DNA from: Mercenaria mercenaria
Lineage: Eukaryota; Mollusca; Bivalvia; Venerida; Veneridae
NCBI RefSeq assembly: GCF_021730395.1
Contig: NC_069363.1
Location: forward strand, 45,995,001-46,059,000
Length of the DNA stretch: 64,000 bases
Direction of reading: 5' to 3'
The notes beneath the pieces were generated by a model. The model had not been told where the DNA came from and made no database searches. It saw only the letters and a program-made list of their open reading frames with translations. The translations under genes and the position numbers were made by a program. Shown piece by piece: positions 1 to 10,851 of this stretch (positions are counted from its first letter, which is position 1; the number at the start of each line of letters is the position of its first letter).

Positions 1-1530
1 ATTGGACGTAAAACATTGGATATTTGGAGGCTCAAAAGGGGTAATAAAACGCTCTACGTCAAACAACAAGGTGGAATAGTCACCGGTCTTCTGCGCCATC
101 TAAAACATGATTTATGCACATTCAAAGGGTTAAACTTTACTCAGGGTCAAACTATATAACAGCAGTGTTAAACACGTGTTACCATTTTAAACGAAATAGT
201 ATCTGCAGAAAATATCTTGGAGCTTACGTCACTATACGGAGCCAACGGTTCCAGGTCTATGTAGCCGGCTCTCTACATTTCGTACTAGTATATGAACATG
301 TAAGTCAAGGTAGCCGGCTCTTTAATAAACTCTGTATATTAGTTAAATAAATTACATTTCTTGTGATTTATTGTTTACGATTTGTGATTTACCTGTGTAT
401 TTCGCCGTATTTACGCATTTTATATAATATCGACCGAAATTTTATTATGTTGTCAACGAATGATCAGAGTATCGTCATCGTCATCGGCGTGTTTAAATGG
501 CGTGTTTATAAATTCTTAAAATAAAGATTTTAATGATTTTTTGTTGTTTGTTTTATATGGAAAAATATTTTGATAAATGATGTCCATTGTCGGCGATCCT
601 TTAGATTTAGGTCTTTTTACATCTACAGCCGGCTACCTAGACCTTTAATCCTAGGTAGCCGGAAGCGGCTACCTAGCCACTGCCTTTCGGAAAACCAAGA
701 AATCTACAAAGATGTTTTTATACAAATGAGGCTCGAAGTGGGTGTACATATATATGATAAAGTAACAGCATATTGTTTTCTGGCCACTAGTCAACCCTAT
801 TGCAGTATTATAACACATGACAGACGTTGATTCATTCTGTAAAAACAGTTTTTTTACTTATATATGAACTAACTTTTCTTTTGCCTGTGAGGAATGAATC
901 AAAAAGAAAACTGTCCTCTGTAGTTCCAGGGGTCTGCGCTATTATTGTTTGAATCCCACTAGGTACCTCTGAAAATAAAAGTAGTTGCGCATGCGTACTG
1001 TCATTCCAATGTCTCAGAGGTCAGAGAACAGTAATTTGTAAACACAGGTGAGGTTTGGTACAACACCTTCTTGTCAATCAATGCTGATATATGACAGTCA
1101 AAATAAAATGCCGAAGGTTTCCAATTAACCGATAACTCTGATATAATCGCAATAAAGCCGTAATTACGTTTGTCTGGTATATATTCCTATCCGGTGACTG
1201 GTCGGCACCCAGTATAGTGCCAGGATTTTCAAATCTCAGTGTCTGAATATTACTTCTAATATTTTATGGCAGATTTTAAATAAAGGTTAGCGAAGGTAAT
1301 CTGACTTTTATGTTATGTAATTAGTTTATAAATGTAAACTGATTTTATGTCTCATATAATTCATTGATTGAATGACCAATAAAATGTTAGATACATTCGT
1401 TATACATAATTGTTATCATGTGCATTATGAAAAGTGTAACATGTCTTTTGGAGGAGACTTAGATAAACTATAAATATTTTGTATTTTTGTGAGAACATAC
1501 CCCAGCAAACATAAGACGTTTTTTTTTTTC

Positions 1531-1568
<38 letters not shown>

Positions 1569-2021
1569 TTATGATCGCAATGCGTTTGCACATTTCACTG
1601 CCTCCAGTGAACAAATTTTAGCCAATTTGAAACAAAATTTGCTCTTATTTTGCTTAGTTGTGTTGTGTTTTATATGTCCAAAATGTGTTCTCATATATTT
1701 TATGAACTATCACAACAGCAATGTTTAAGTGTCCAGTGACGTCATTAGAAGAGTCTCCCCGTACTAGGGCTTAATCCTGTTATATGGTCAGGTCCTGGAC
1801 AATGAAACATACATTCCAAATAGACATTTAGCTTAAAAGAATTAATGATTTTTAATATAGTTCTTTTTGCATGTCTATCCTGTCAAGATTGTCACAAATT
1901 TCAAGTTTTCCACCTTAAACAAGGTCAGAAATATAGACTCATATATATATATATATGGTACTTGTGTATATTTTCAGTTAATTGTTAGAATAAATTTTAT
2001 TGATCATGATTAGAAGATGCG
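1..2021. other. non-coding flank, no gene seen
   Basis: AT-rich DNA with only short stop-riddled frames. It holds a perfect 12-bp stem CCGGCTACCTAG / CTAGGTAGCCGG (629-640 and 651-662, 10-base loop), with a third arm copy at 665-675. There is a T tract with one C interruption at 1519-1562 and a short (AT)n at about 1939-1956. The 'tagccggctct' word also occurs near 262 and 311, so the stem may belong to a local repeat. Nothing here supports a gene. Confidence 0.6.
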
Positions 2022-2119
2022 TTGTCAACAGAATAAACAATACGAGAAAACAGTAATCAAAATACAAGATTTTATTCTTTATCTATTTTATCTATCCAAT
2101 CGCGAACGTTCATTTCCAA

Positions 2120-2240
2120 CACATGACCGTACAATATAATACGGTATTTGGACGCACGTGCGTCAAAAAAATATTGTATTTTCTGTATTTGGATGCACGT
2201 GCGTACAAAAAATCCTGTATTTTCTGTATTTGGACAGTTC
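2120..2240. repeat. short tandem repeat with CACGTG palindromes
   Basis: Two to three copies of a roughly 43-bp unit ending 'attttctgtatttgga'. Each of the first two contains a GCACGTGC palindrome; the first is extended to GACGCACGTGCGTC at 2151-2164. It lies just upstream of the Crypton-like fragment and could be part of that element's 5' region. Confidence 0.5.
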
Positions 2241-2402
2241 AACAGTCCCATGTTAAAGATACGATAAAGCCCGAAACGCGTGAAAATGTTCCGAATGTAA
2301 ATCGGATGAAGTAGGCGCTCTATATACAGAGTTTGATTATGCGTCTTGAAATCAGGATTTTATTGTCGTTTCTTTGTTCACAACACACAAAAAACGATTC
2401 AA

Positions 2403-2620
2403 ATGATGACAATGCTATCTGATTTAGATATTAACACGTTCGTAAATAATCAAAAACCTAAAAATATTGTGAAAAAGATGTTGGAATATTTGAAAAGTGG
2501 CTAAAAGACGCCGTTCCGGACGAAACTAAGAAATTGAAAGATATCAGCCCTGACTGTCTGAATAGCTACCTCAGACGTTTTTATTTAACGGTTAAGAAAC
2601 GAAATGGAGAAGATTCTAAA
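2403..2620 (+). pseudogene. Crypton-like (DUF3504/KIAA1958-type) recombinase N-terminal fragment
   Basis: From the ATG at 2403 the translation runs MMTMLSDLDINTFVNNQKPK... to a stop near 2494. An overlapping +1 frame then continues with DVGIFEKWLKDAVPDETK and later SPDCLNSYLRRFYLTVKK followed by RNGEDSKW near 2620. The pattern 'FEKWL...ELNSYL..F.LTVKK.NGE' matches the N-terminal region of the Crypton-derived tyrosine-recombinase family that is abundant in mollusc genomes. The frame change near 2475-2490 and the absence of the catalytic C-terminal domain mark it as a dead fragment. Homology stops where a 'gtccgctctc' interspersed repeat begins. The family call is by motif memory and needs a profile search. 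Confidence 0.55.
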
Positions 2621-2629
2621 TGGCAGTGT

Positions 2630-2935
2630 GCGGGCGGGCGGCATCCAAAGCATGTCCGCTCTCTAATTCAGTTTTCATTGGATCTTCACCAAACTTGCTG
2701 ACAATGTTTGTGGGCATAACATCTCGGCCAATTCCGATAACCAGCCAAATTATACCAGGCACTATTGGATTATGGTCCTTGAATTACTCGAAAAACGGGA
2801 ATTTAGCCTTGTCCGCTCTCTTAAGTCGAACAGTTTTCATCCGATATTCACCAAACTTGCTGACAATGTTTGTGGGCATAATATCTCAGCCAAGTATTAT
2901 AACCGCCAAAGTCGCCAAATGGCTGTTGTAGGGAG
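2630..2935. repeat. interspersed repeat, two tandem units (gtccgctctc family)
   Basis: Two units (about 2656-2750 and 2811-2910) share 'ttcaccaaacttgctgacaa' and then 'tgtttgtgggcataa'. The reverse complement of the same unit is tandemly repeated at 18045-18720, so this is one dispersed family in inverse orientation. Short open frames here are by-products. Confidence 0.7.
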
Positions 2936-3044
2936 GTTACACTATATAATTTATTTAATTGATATGCATGAAAACAACATTTAATGAATTACGTATATTA
3001 CGTATGAAGTGAAATAAATATAGAATAAAAAAGTTATTTAGGGC

Positions 3045-3256
3045 CTAACCCTTATCATGCTGGACACGATTGGTTCTGCCTTTGTGACCAATGTAGATCA
3101 TGATCAACCTGCACATCCGTGCAGTCTGATCATGATCTGCACTGTTCGCTATTCAGTCAGTATCTTTTTGGTAAGCACCCCTTTTAACAGTTAATGGTAT
3201 TGTCCAAATTGGAAGATGGACAAGTTCATTATAGAAATTTAGCAGGGTAAGGGCTA
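3045..3256. mobile_element. MITE with GGCTAACCCTTA-like ends
   Basis: Imperfect inverted ends: 'cctaacccttatcatgctgg' on the left and '...agcagggtaagggctaac' on the right. The sequence just outside (gaataaaaaagttattta ... cattgttctgtaaaata) recurs uninterrupted at 3372-3415, which acts as an empty paralogous site. A truncated copy in the opposite orientation is at 25011-25153. Confidence 0.6.
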
Positions 3257-3422
3257 ACATTGTTCTGTAAAATATATAATTGCACTCATACCAAGCTGGG
3301 AAAATACAGAAAAGGCAGGAATACAATATTCAGTGAAACATTTTTAATTAAAACTAAGATAAAATAGATATAGAATAAAAATGTTATTTAACATTGTACT
3401 GTAAAATACGATATATATCTGG

Positions 3423-3500
3423 ACTCGTACCCAGCTGAGAAAACCATATTGGACTCGCCTAGCGGCTCGTCCAATATGGTTTTCTCAGCTGGGTACGAGT
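3423..3500. repeat. 78-bp perfect-arm palindrome, copy 1
   Basis: 32-base arms (3423-3454 and 3469-3500) are exact reverse complements around a 14-base loop. The same palindrome occurs at 3671-3754. The arm includes 'acccagctgagaaaacc'. The two copies bracket a segment that is an inverted duplicate of 4968-5147. Confidence 0.9.
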
Positions 3501-3670
3501 TACATTCCAAGAGTCCAAGTGATAGTTTACGTTTATCAGACGGTACTTAAATATTGCTGTTGTGATAGTGAATAATCTATAAGAATGTTCTTTAGAAGCA
3601 CGGAATACGATTAAGCAACATGAAAGCAAAATCGTTTTGAATCACTCTGTGCTTGAAAGGTAATGAGTTA
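3501..3670 (-). repeat. inverted duplicate of 4968-5147
   Basis: Reads as the reverse complement of 4968-5147 (and of 28578-28760 in copy B) with a few substitutions and one 6-base gap near 3521. It sits exactly between the two palindromes. Confidence 0.85.
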
Positions 3671-3754
3671 TGGACTCGTACCCAGCTGAGAAAACCATAT
3701 TGGACTCGCCTAGCGGCTCGTCCAATATGGTTTTCTCAGCTGGGTACGAGTCCA
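3671..3754. repeat. 84-bp perfect-arm palindrome, copy 2
   Basis: Begins TGGACTCGTACCC and ends GGGTACGAGTCCA. It is identical to the first copy over the shared arms and loop but two to four bases longer at the ends. Confidence 0.9.
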
Positions 3755-4047
3755 AATATATCTCCGTATTGTACAGAACAATCTCAAATAACCTGATATT
3801 AATAGCTGTCAACTGAAAACAGATAACAAATATACATAAAACCGAGTCATTCATTCTCATGTTTATTGCTTCAAAAAATCACACATAGAAAACGAATAAT
3901 AAACTCATCACTAGGACAGAGAATGAACCTTTACAAACAGTAACAATAAAATCTGTTTTCATTTCAGTTGTCTACCTGAAATAATGTAATTATTCTAATG
4001 AGTTTATGCTGTTTAAATATTCATTGCTGCGTTTGTAAGAACCAAAT

Positions 4048-4282
4048 GAGCCGTGCCATGGGAAAACCAACATAGTGGGTTTGCGACCAGCATGGATCCA
4101 GACCAGCCTGCGCATCCGCGCAGTCTGGTCAGGCTCCATGCTGTTCGCTTTTAAAGCCTATTGGAATTGGAGAAACTGTTAGCGAACAGCATGGATCCTG
4201 ACCAGACTGCGCGGATGCGCAGGCTGGTCTGGATCCATGCTGGTCGCACACCCACTATGTTGGTTTTCTCATGGCACGGCTC
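4048..4282. mobile_element. 235-bp foldback MITE, AAAT target duplication
   Basis: Nearly the whole element is one inverted repeat (GAGCCGTGCCATG ... CATGGCACGGCTC). It is flanked by AAAT at 4044-4047 and 4283-4286. Copy B at 27865-27885 has the uninterrupted empty site (ccAAATattg), so both insertion and 4-bp duplication can be read directly. A truncated relative at 56952-57096 also follows AAAT. The internal 'agaccagcctgcgcatccgc' is typical of a MITE common in venerid clams (recalled, not searched). Confidence 0.9.
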
Positions 4283-4286
4283 AAAT

Positions 4287-5384
4287 ATTGATTTTCAATA
4301 TTTTACACTTTCAGCTTAATTAACTTTTTCTGTTAAACAAACCGTAACAATCTAAATCGTTGATATTTTCTGAATGACGCCTCAAATTATAGCACACACA
4401 GGAAAAAGAATTATGGTAATGGTAACCATATTCCTACTGTTTAATATTTTGGCTGTATATATAATTCCAGTAGAAATGACCTCTCGCATTAGCATTCATG
4501 GGTTATTTGCTTTGTATCGACAAATTTGTTTAAGTTCTGCAGAAAATACTGCGCGACTTTACGAGCACAACATAATTTCGTTGAAGAACGAGTGCAAAGC
4601 TTATATTTTTTATATACTTATCTATACATATTAATATTATTTATATACATATCGTGAATTTGAGAAATAGCTTAAATAAAATGTACAAAGTTGATGTAAA
4701 CAAAAATAACTGGTGTATTTTAAAAGAATGTTTAAAACTATTTCACCACTTAAATTCAATCTATTTTTGTTTGAAACCCAGTCAAACAAAACAGATGAAA
4801 TAATTTATACAAACTTCTATTATAATTTAATTGTTATATTTATCGTGGCCTCGTCAAGTACTTTAACTCAGTGTTGTGATATTTCCTGGCCTTAGTACAT
4901 TCAATGTATGTGTTTAAAGTAGTTCCGCACAGGCCGATGGTAATTCGCGTAAGGCAGGTTACATGATAACTCATTACCTTTCAAGCACAGAGTGATTCAA
5001 AACGATTTTGCTTTCATGTTGCTTAATCGTATTCCGTGCTTCTAAAGAACATTCTTATAGATTATTCACTATCACCACAATATCGAAGTACCGTCTGATA
5101 AACGTAAACTATCACTAAGTACTTGGACTCTTGGAATGTAATTATATTTTCTGGTAATTCGGTTCCAGTACATTTGAACGTTTACAGTCCGACTGACAGA
5201 ACCAATCAAGTATGGTCTGCCATTGTTTTGCGTGATGGTTTTCTTTGCTTCCAAAATCATCTTCTTTTAGATTTTATGTACATGCAGTTGTCAAATTTAA
5301 TGTAATTGTATCACTAAACTTTTAAGAATTAGTCAGATATTCCAATGATACTTGTATCAAAAAGTACAATACATTACGCAATCG
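4287..5384. other. non-coding part of duplication copy A
   Basis: Collinear with 27890-28995 of copy B. Short frames (for example at 4374-4634 and 4713-4895) are not conserved between the copies, so I read this as non-coding. Confidence 0.7.
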
Positions 5385-5596
5385 GGAGACAGTTGTTCGA
5401 ACCTTTAACAGTTGATTAAGCTAGCAGTCGGTAATGTTTCGGCACTTTAGAAAACTTAGAAAAACAAATGTATGGCTTAAGGATTACGAACACTAAATCG
5501 GCTTTACAGTAAATTAAAACATCAGACTAGTATTTTTAATCAAAATTTAACAAGTGGATAGTTTAACAGCCTGTTAAAGTTTCGAACAACTTGGCC
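5385..5596. mobile_element. 212-bp MITE, absent from copy B
   Basis: Inverted ends share 'gttgttcgaa.ctttaacag' (5393-5413 against 5569-5590). Copy B reads straight across at about 28993-29000, so this is an insertion private to copy A (or a precise loss in B). No clear target duplication was seen. Confidence 0.65.
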
Positions 5597-5631
5597 CAGG
5601 TTTCAAAATTAAATTTTAAAAAATAAAATTT

Positions 5632-5912
5632 GTTTGTTTGTTTTGGGTTTAAAGCCGTTTTCAACAGTATTTCAGTCATGTAACGGCGGGCAGTTAAACT
5701 AACCAGTGTTTTCTGGATTCGGTACCAGTAAAAACCTGTTCTCCGCAAGTAACTGCCCACTTACCCACATGAATCAGAGGTGGAGGATGCATGATTTCAG
5801 ACACAATGTCTTTTATCAAATCGTCACGGAGAACTTACGCCCCGCCCGAGGGTCTATCTCACGACCCCGCGATTTGTAGATCGACGCTCTCCCTACTGAG
5901 CTAAGCGGGCGG
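5632..5912 (-). mobile_element. tRNA-headed SINE (RUDI-like)
   Basis: On the minus strand it starts with a tRNA-like head from 'gcccgcttagctcagtaggg' (A box) to 'ggtcgtgagatagaccctcg' (degenerate B box). It continues through 'cttgcggagaacaggttttt' and 'aactgcccgccgttacatga', and ends in a (CAAA)n-type tail at 5632-5645. Flanks aaattaaatttt / aaatcaaatttt look like a target duplication. Copy B lacks it. The RUDI name is from memory of clam SINEs. Confidence 0.75.
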
Positions 5913-5929
5913 ACAAATCAAATTTTGAA

Positions 5930-6155
5930 CAGATCTCTATCTATCTATCTATCTATCTATCTATTCGTCCGTCCGTCCGTCCGTCCGTCTGTCTGTCTTT
6001 CATATATGCATACCTTTCTACGTTCTACCTACTAATTACTTCAAATTAAATTTTGAACAGATCTTAAGCAATTAGTAAATAGAACGTAGGAAGGTATGTA
6101 TATGTGAAAGACAGACAGATAGACGGACGGACGGACGAATAGATAGATAGATAGA
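5930..6155. repeat. foldback of tetranucleotide arrays
   Basis: Left arm: (CTAT)n then (CGTC)n, then 'gtctgtctttcatatatgca' and 'ttctacctactaatta'. Right arm from about 6070 is its reverse complement ending (GATA)n. The arms are about 90-100 bp with a loop around 'ttttgaacagatct', a word also present before the left arm. Copy B has only one orientation of this microsatellite (29030-29140). The right arm abuts the truncation point of the copy A pseudogene. Confidence 0.85.
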
Positions 6156-6964
6156 TCATTTCACAATTATTCGCATAGCGTCATCTTTGCCGCGCTTATT
6201 TGAAAATACGGAAACAATAAAAACCAATGTGTTCAAGGATGGAAGCTTCAACTGGATTTTCATCCATTCCAACATGACCATATTCGACGTCTTCTCGGAC
6301 AATCCTCTGCCTTTAAAAAACTTATATCCCCAACTGAAGGAACGCTGTTTATAACTGTGATATTCAAAAGATGCATTCTTTGATAATATTATTGAAGTCG
6401 ATATTCTATGTGCACCATTAAGAAGAAATCCTATTTTGTCCAACGGGATTCTCGATCTGCTAGAATCAAATCCACTCGTTTTATGGCTTCTATCGTTTTA
6501 TGAAATGATAAAATGAAATCAGACTGATTGTTCTTATTTTTGCATGGTAGATTCCCATCGATCCAGAACGTTTATTGCTGCTACAGTATTCTTTGAAATG
6601 GTTCCACACTCGAATATGTTCAGTATATGTATCTTGTATTACGTTTGGAACTCGCTTCTTATATACATAGAAATATACATAAACCATTTTGACTATTAAA
6701 TCAAATCTGTACGATTGTAAATGATTTGAAGGATTCTGAACTACAGTTTTGTTTACTCGTTTTTAAGCTACTATGGTTTCTAGTTAACACTATTTCAACA
6801 TGATTCCTTTGAGAAATAATTTGTATCATGTGATGATCTGGCACGACGAATACAAAACAGACTATAAATGCTGTTAATATTGAACATACACAAAATAACC
6901 ATTTCAGTCGTTTGTTTAGTACTGTTTCCGTTCTTTTGAAACGTTTCGTGTTTTGCAAAGGCAT
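6156..6964 (-). pseudogene. truncated copy of the type II membrane-protein gene of 29142-30641
   Basis: The minus-strand start at 6964 gives MPLQNTKRFKRTETVLNKRL followed by KWLFCVCSILTAFIVCFVFVV: a basic N-tail and one membrane segment, the layout of a type II membrane protein. Compared with copy B it has a 14-base deletion near 6737, one-base losses near 6550 and 6486, and ends in the microsatellite foldback at 6156. Only about the first 234 residues' worth of homology remains, and the C-terminal region is gone. It still keeps the anchor that copy B has lost and the GAHRIS motif. Clearly non-functional. Confidence 0.85.
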
Positions 6965-9582
6965 ATTTTTTTAGTTCTATGTGACAGATTTTGTCGATTT
7001 GTAAATGATTACAATCTTGTCTCACTTAGCCGAATTGTTGATTTATCACCTCCTCATTTCTAAATCAGACATATATATGAAAAACACATTCCTTAACCCA
7101 TGAAATGAGTCCGAAAAAGAAAAGCAGAAATGAAATAAAACATGTTAATTAAACTCCATACAGAGATGTTTACATTTGCATAAAATTATTTCATTCATTT
7201 GTATATGTGCTAATGTAGAAAGACATTAGAAATCTTTCATTTCTGTCAATTATAGTTTACTTCAAAATTTCATAAAAAATAAAAATACAGATAGAAGGTA
7301 ATTGTTTTAAATCGCAGGTAAAATCGGGATTGTAGTGACATAACTGTAACATGCAAGGGTGCTTTTATAACTGCTGTTTTTTTAGAGTAGTCAGTGAAAT
7401 ACCTGTATCATGATTTAATTAGATTTTTTTTCGGCGACGCCGTCTAAATTCGTTTTCGTTACCTATGCCACGTGACTTCAGTTAGCAAATCCAACTACTT
7501 GATAACGCATTATAGATAATTTATCAAAATGGAAGATTTATGCATGGCTCTGCCTGATTGGACGAGAGTGTCAATTTCTTTCACTCTGTTGATTGTGCTA
7601 CGCTGAGTGAAATGTAGACAGTTTATCCTAAACGACGCTGTTCACAGTTTTAAAGCTAACTTTGGCTCAGTATATTTAGCAAGAATATTGATATATCTCA
7701 AAATCATAAGTAAGTTTAATAAATGTGATAAAAACCTGTTCAAATACCAACATATATCAAATTAAAGAAAGAGCTGAATACGGTCTGCGTATCACATGAA
7801 TAAGGGTGTGATAAGAGTCTTTTATGTAGAGAAGTGCTTTTTAAAAGATTTTCCTTGTTACAATTGTCGTCTGTATATGAAAAAGTTTCTTGCTTTTGTG
7901 ACTTATTCAATTTGCATATTAAAATAAGTACTTGTTTGCTTTGATATATTTGTTATAAATTATTTAACTGATTTATTATATATGAATATCTTTCTTTAGT
8001 ATGGTATGCAAATATTGAACTCAGTTGAAATCTGTTTTATTATATATATATGCTATATAATGATTGAATCTCATTACACTGAAATGAAGGTACGCTGCAT
8101 ACAGTTTATCTATGTGATATAACTACGGTCAAACTTTGCTTATGAAACAGAAATATTGAAATAATTACAATTGTATGTTTTGCTTGACCTTCACTTTTTT
8201 ATAGGTGTAATGTCATTGTCTAAAGATTCATGAATAGCGAATATGCATTTGTTAAAGCGGGATCAGTTGGCCTATTTTAGAAATAAATAAAAATAATAAA
8301 TAAAAAAAATCCTTTAATTGATTTTTTCTCATGTATTCTAATCAAACTTGATTTGTAGCATCTTTATTAGGCCCGCAGCCAACTTTTTTCAGCTGGAACA
8401 TTTAACCCCTTTTAGGGGCTGCTAGAGCTAAAACTTGAAATGCCTTTATACAGCGTCTCATGAACAGCTTGATGGATCTCGTCATACTTGGTCTGGAGCA
8501 TCATTATAAGGTCGTCTTCCAAATTAATTTATACAGGAACTTGGGCCCTATTAGGGACCACTATAATAGCTAAAAGTAGATATGCCTTTCTTCACATTAA
8601 CCACTAAAATGTAATGGATTTTTATCAAACTCGATGTGTAACAATATCGTAAGGTCTCTTGTTATTTTGTTACAAATGGGGGTAGGGACCAATTTAGCTA
8701 AAAATATAAACACGTTTAATGACCTATTCTCATAAACCGCTTCATGAATCTTCATCAAACTACTGCTGTAATTATTCGTCTAAGGGTAAACGAAACAAAA
8801 TTGCAACCCTACGAAACCTTTGCGAAAAAATAAAAGAGAACCATTTAAATTGTTAAAGTGCGGTGTTTAGTTTTGCAAAATGTTAAATGAAAGATGAATG
8901 TTAGATGAAAAATTCATAAACTTTTTTCCTTATTACAATTCGCCGACCATCATTTTTAAAGATATTTCTTGTTAATAGTGCTAAAGGTAATAGGTAAGGG
9001 TAGATTTCTCGGAAGCACAGAGCACCAAAAACACAGCCCAAGAGCCACGCATTTGCCAGCAACAAAAAGATAGATTAACAAAGAACAATATTATTAGTCA
9101 TGCTTCATAAATACAATGTATATATGGATAATCAATAAGGGCAAATGATACGATTTAGGAAACGATGACTGAGAAAACGGTTATAAATGTTTTTCATAAA
9201 ATGTCCATAATTGTTTTAATAGACATCATTATAGGAGTAAAGTTGGTTGATATTTTAAAGGGCATGTATGTTTTTCGACGACAGAAGATGGAATAATTGT
9301 TTTTAAAATGATATTTCTTTTAGACAGTTTAATGAATAAATCGTTCATTTGATTTTATGTATCAAAACCTTGTCACCCGCTTTTGTTGTGTTTTGTTTCG
9401 TTGTTCATTGCAGAAAGTGTAAGCGCAATTGTACTGGTGTGCTCTTTTCAATATAAATAATGAATAACCATTTGTAGGGAGGATTCACTGCTGAGATTCC
9501 ATTCAACATGGCATGGACAAAAAGGAATGCAGTAACAACATAAGGACCGATTTGGCCTCAGTGTTCTACCTCAGAAGGACCT
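6965..9582. other. non-coding rest of copy A, with a 1.67-kb segment absent from B
   Basis: 6965-7400 and 9085-9582 align with copy B. The intervening 7413-9085 is missing from B (B jumps at about 31300-31335). Within it, 8310-8790 resembles a dispersed repeat with phrases such as 'ttttatcaaactcgatgtgt'. The span 8990-9078 ('taggtaagggtagatttctc' onward) matches 37018-37105. No gene seen. Confidence 0.65.
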
Positions 9583-10850
9583 TGACGAATGGTTACCGAC
9601 TTCTTTTTGCCTGGCGCCTGGCAAAGTTGTAGGAGTTGGGAGGAAATTTGTACGCACAATAAAGGTGTCTCATAAACCAAATTGGCTGGCCCTTTCAAAA
9701 GGGATGACACTAAATAAACAAGACCTTTACTCTAATTTTAAAAAAACAACATGATTTTAATTTAAAAAATGCGAAAAACGTTGCAGTGAAAATGTCAACT
9801 GATGTATACTTTTTTATTGAAAACTTGTCTTTTTGTATTCAGCCCGTTAAACAATTTCAATTCGTCGTTGAAACTCGTCTTAAAATATTCTGCGATATAT
9901 ACGTGGAAATTTCAATATGTCGTCAGGTGTAATTGCTGTCGTTGGTTTATCTATTGTGGCTTATTTAGAATGTTTCGTGATGTTGCATTGGCTTGCGCGC
10001 GGTTTATGCAACACGCTTCTTTGTGTCGTCCCGGCACACGTGCCAACACACCATAACAAAATTTTGAAAGTGTGTGTGTTGTTTTGGTATTTGCGCAAAC
10101 GAGACAGAACAAAACTGATAAAGATACATAGAACGCGACAAAAAGATACATTTAATTTCGTATTTAACAGAGAGGTCGAGTAACGGAAAAACTTTCATAC
10201 ATTTTATGGATTCTAAAACTTTCACTGGAAGATAATAAGGGGCAGCTGTTGGTGAGAAAGTGTTTTCTTTGCAATGGAGAGATAACGTCCGGTAAGAGGC
10301 CTGTACTGGTTCTTCCAAGGTAAGACGGCTTTGCGTGTATCGGTGCTATATACCGGACACGTTTAAAGAACCAGACTGTCTATTCACAAAGAGCTAAGCT
10401 AAGTTAGCCGGACAAGCCTGTGTCTAAAAGGGGTTTCTCTCACTCTGTTCTGGGGACTTTGTGTACTAGTAGAGAGTACAGACGATGCATTTCGCGCCCT
10501 GCTAGGCTGCGTTTGTGCTATGTAAAGCGTCTTTGAAGAAGTTTATCATGAAAAGGTCACTATATAAGATATAACATAATCCAGTTGCTCAAAGTTTCTT
10601 ATCAATTACTTATCAAAATTCTAGCTAGATGGAAAAAAATGATAACATTTTTAAAGAAATATTCTATAATGAAATTGGAAAAGAATGCCACAAACGCGAA
10701 TAATGGCAAATAACGATACGGTGCAATCGGCTCTCCAGGGGCATATCTAGCCATTTACTACCTTCGTACCTGTAAGAAATGGCAAAGGTTTAATTTTTCT
10801 TTATAGGTTAGAAAGTACTGAATGTCCCCGCTACTATTTTCAATGTAAAA
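9583..10850. other. intergenic; probable interspersed repeat at 10325-10570
   Basis: An 88-codon plus-strand frame at 9917-10183 starts MSSGVIAVVGLSIVAYLE and is partly hydrophobic, but has no recognisable domain and overlaps other frames. 10325-10570 ('actctgttctggggactttg' ... 'gatgcatttcgcgccctgct' ... 'gcgtctttgaagaa') looks like a repeat I remember from clam genomes. Nothing else is supportable. Confidence 0.45.
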
Positions 10851-10851
10851 C

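Larger units (their letters stand above)
2022..9582. repeat. segmental duplication, copy A
   Basis: Direct-orientation paralogue of 26467-31825, about 24 kb away. Aligned blocks seen by eye: 2022-2076 with 26467-26520; 3795-4030 with 26537-26740; 4286-5384 with 27865-28995; 6156-7400 with 29957-31290; 9085-9582 with 31335-31825. Identity looks like roughly 90 percent. Copy A carries several extra insertions (2077-3794 in part, 4048-4282, 5385-5596, 5632-5912, 7413-9085) and lacks the 3' half of the gene kept in copy B. I see no inverted termini or target duplication at the outer ends, so an ordinary segmental duplication is more likely than a transposition. Confidence 0.85.

Noticed and set aside
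1489-1728. Short frames over the poly-T tract
   Set aside because: Poly-Phe/poly-Lys artefacts of a homopolymer.
2022-9582. The duplicated segment as one large mobile element carrying a cargo gene
   Set aside because: No inverted or direct terminal repeats and no target duplication at the outer limits; only two copies in the window.
9917-10183. 88-codon frame MSSGVIAVVG... as a small membrane protein
   Set aside because: No domain, overlaps other frames of similar length, and no splice or conservation evidence.
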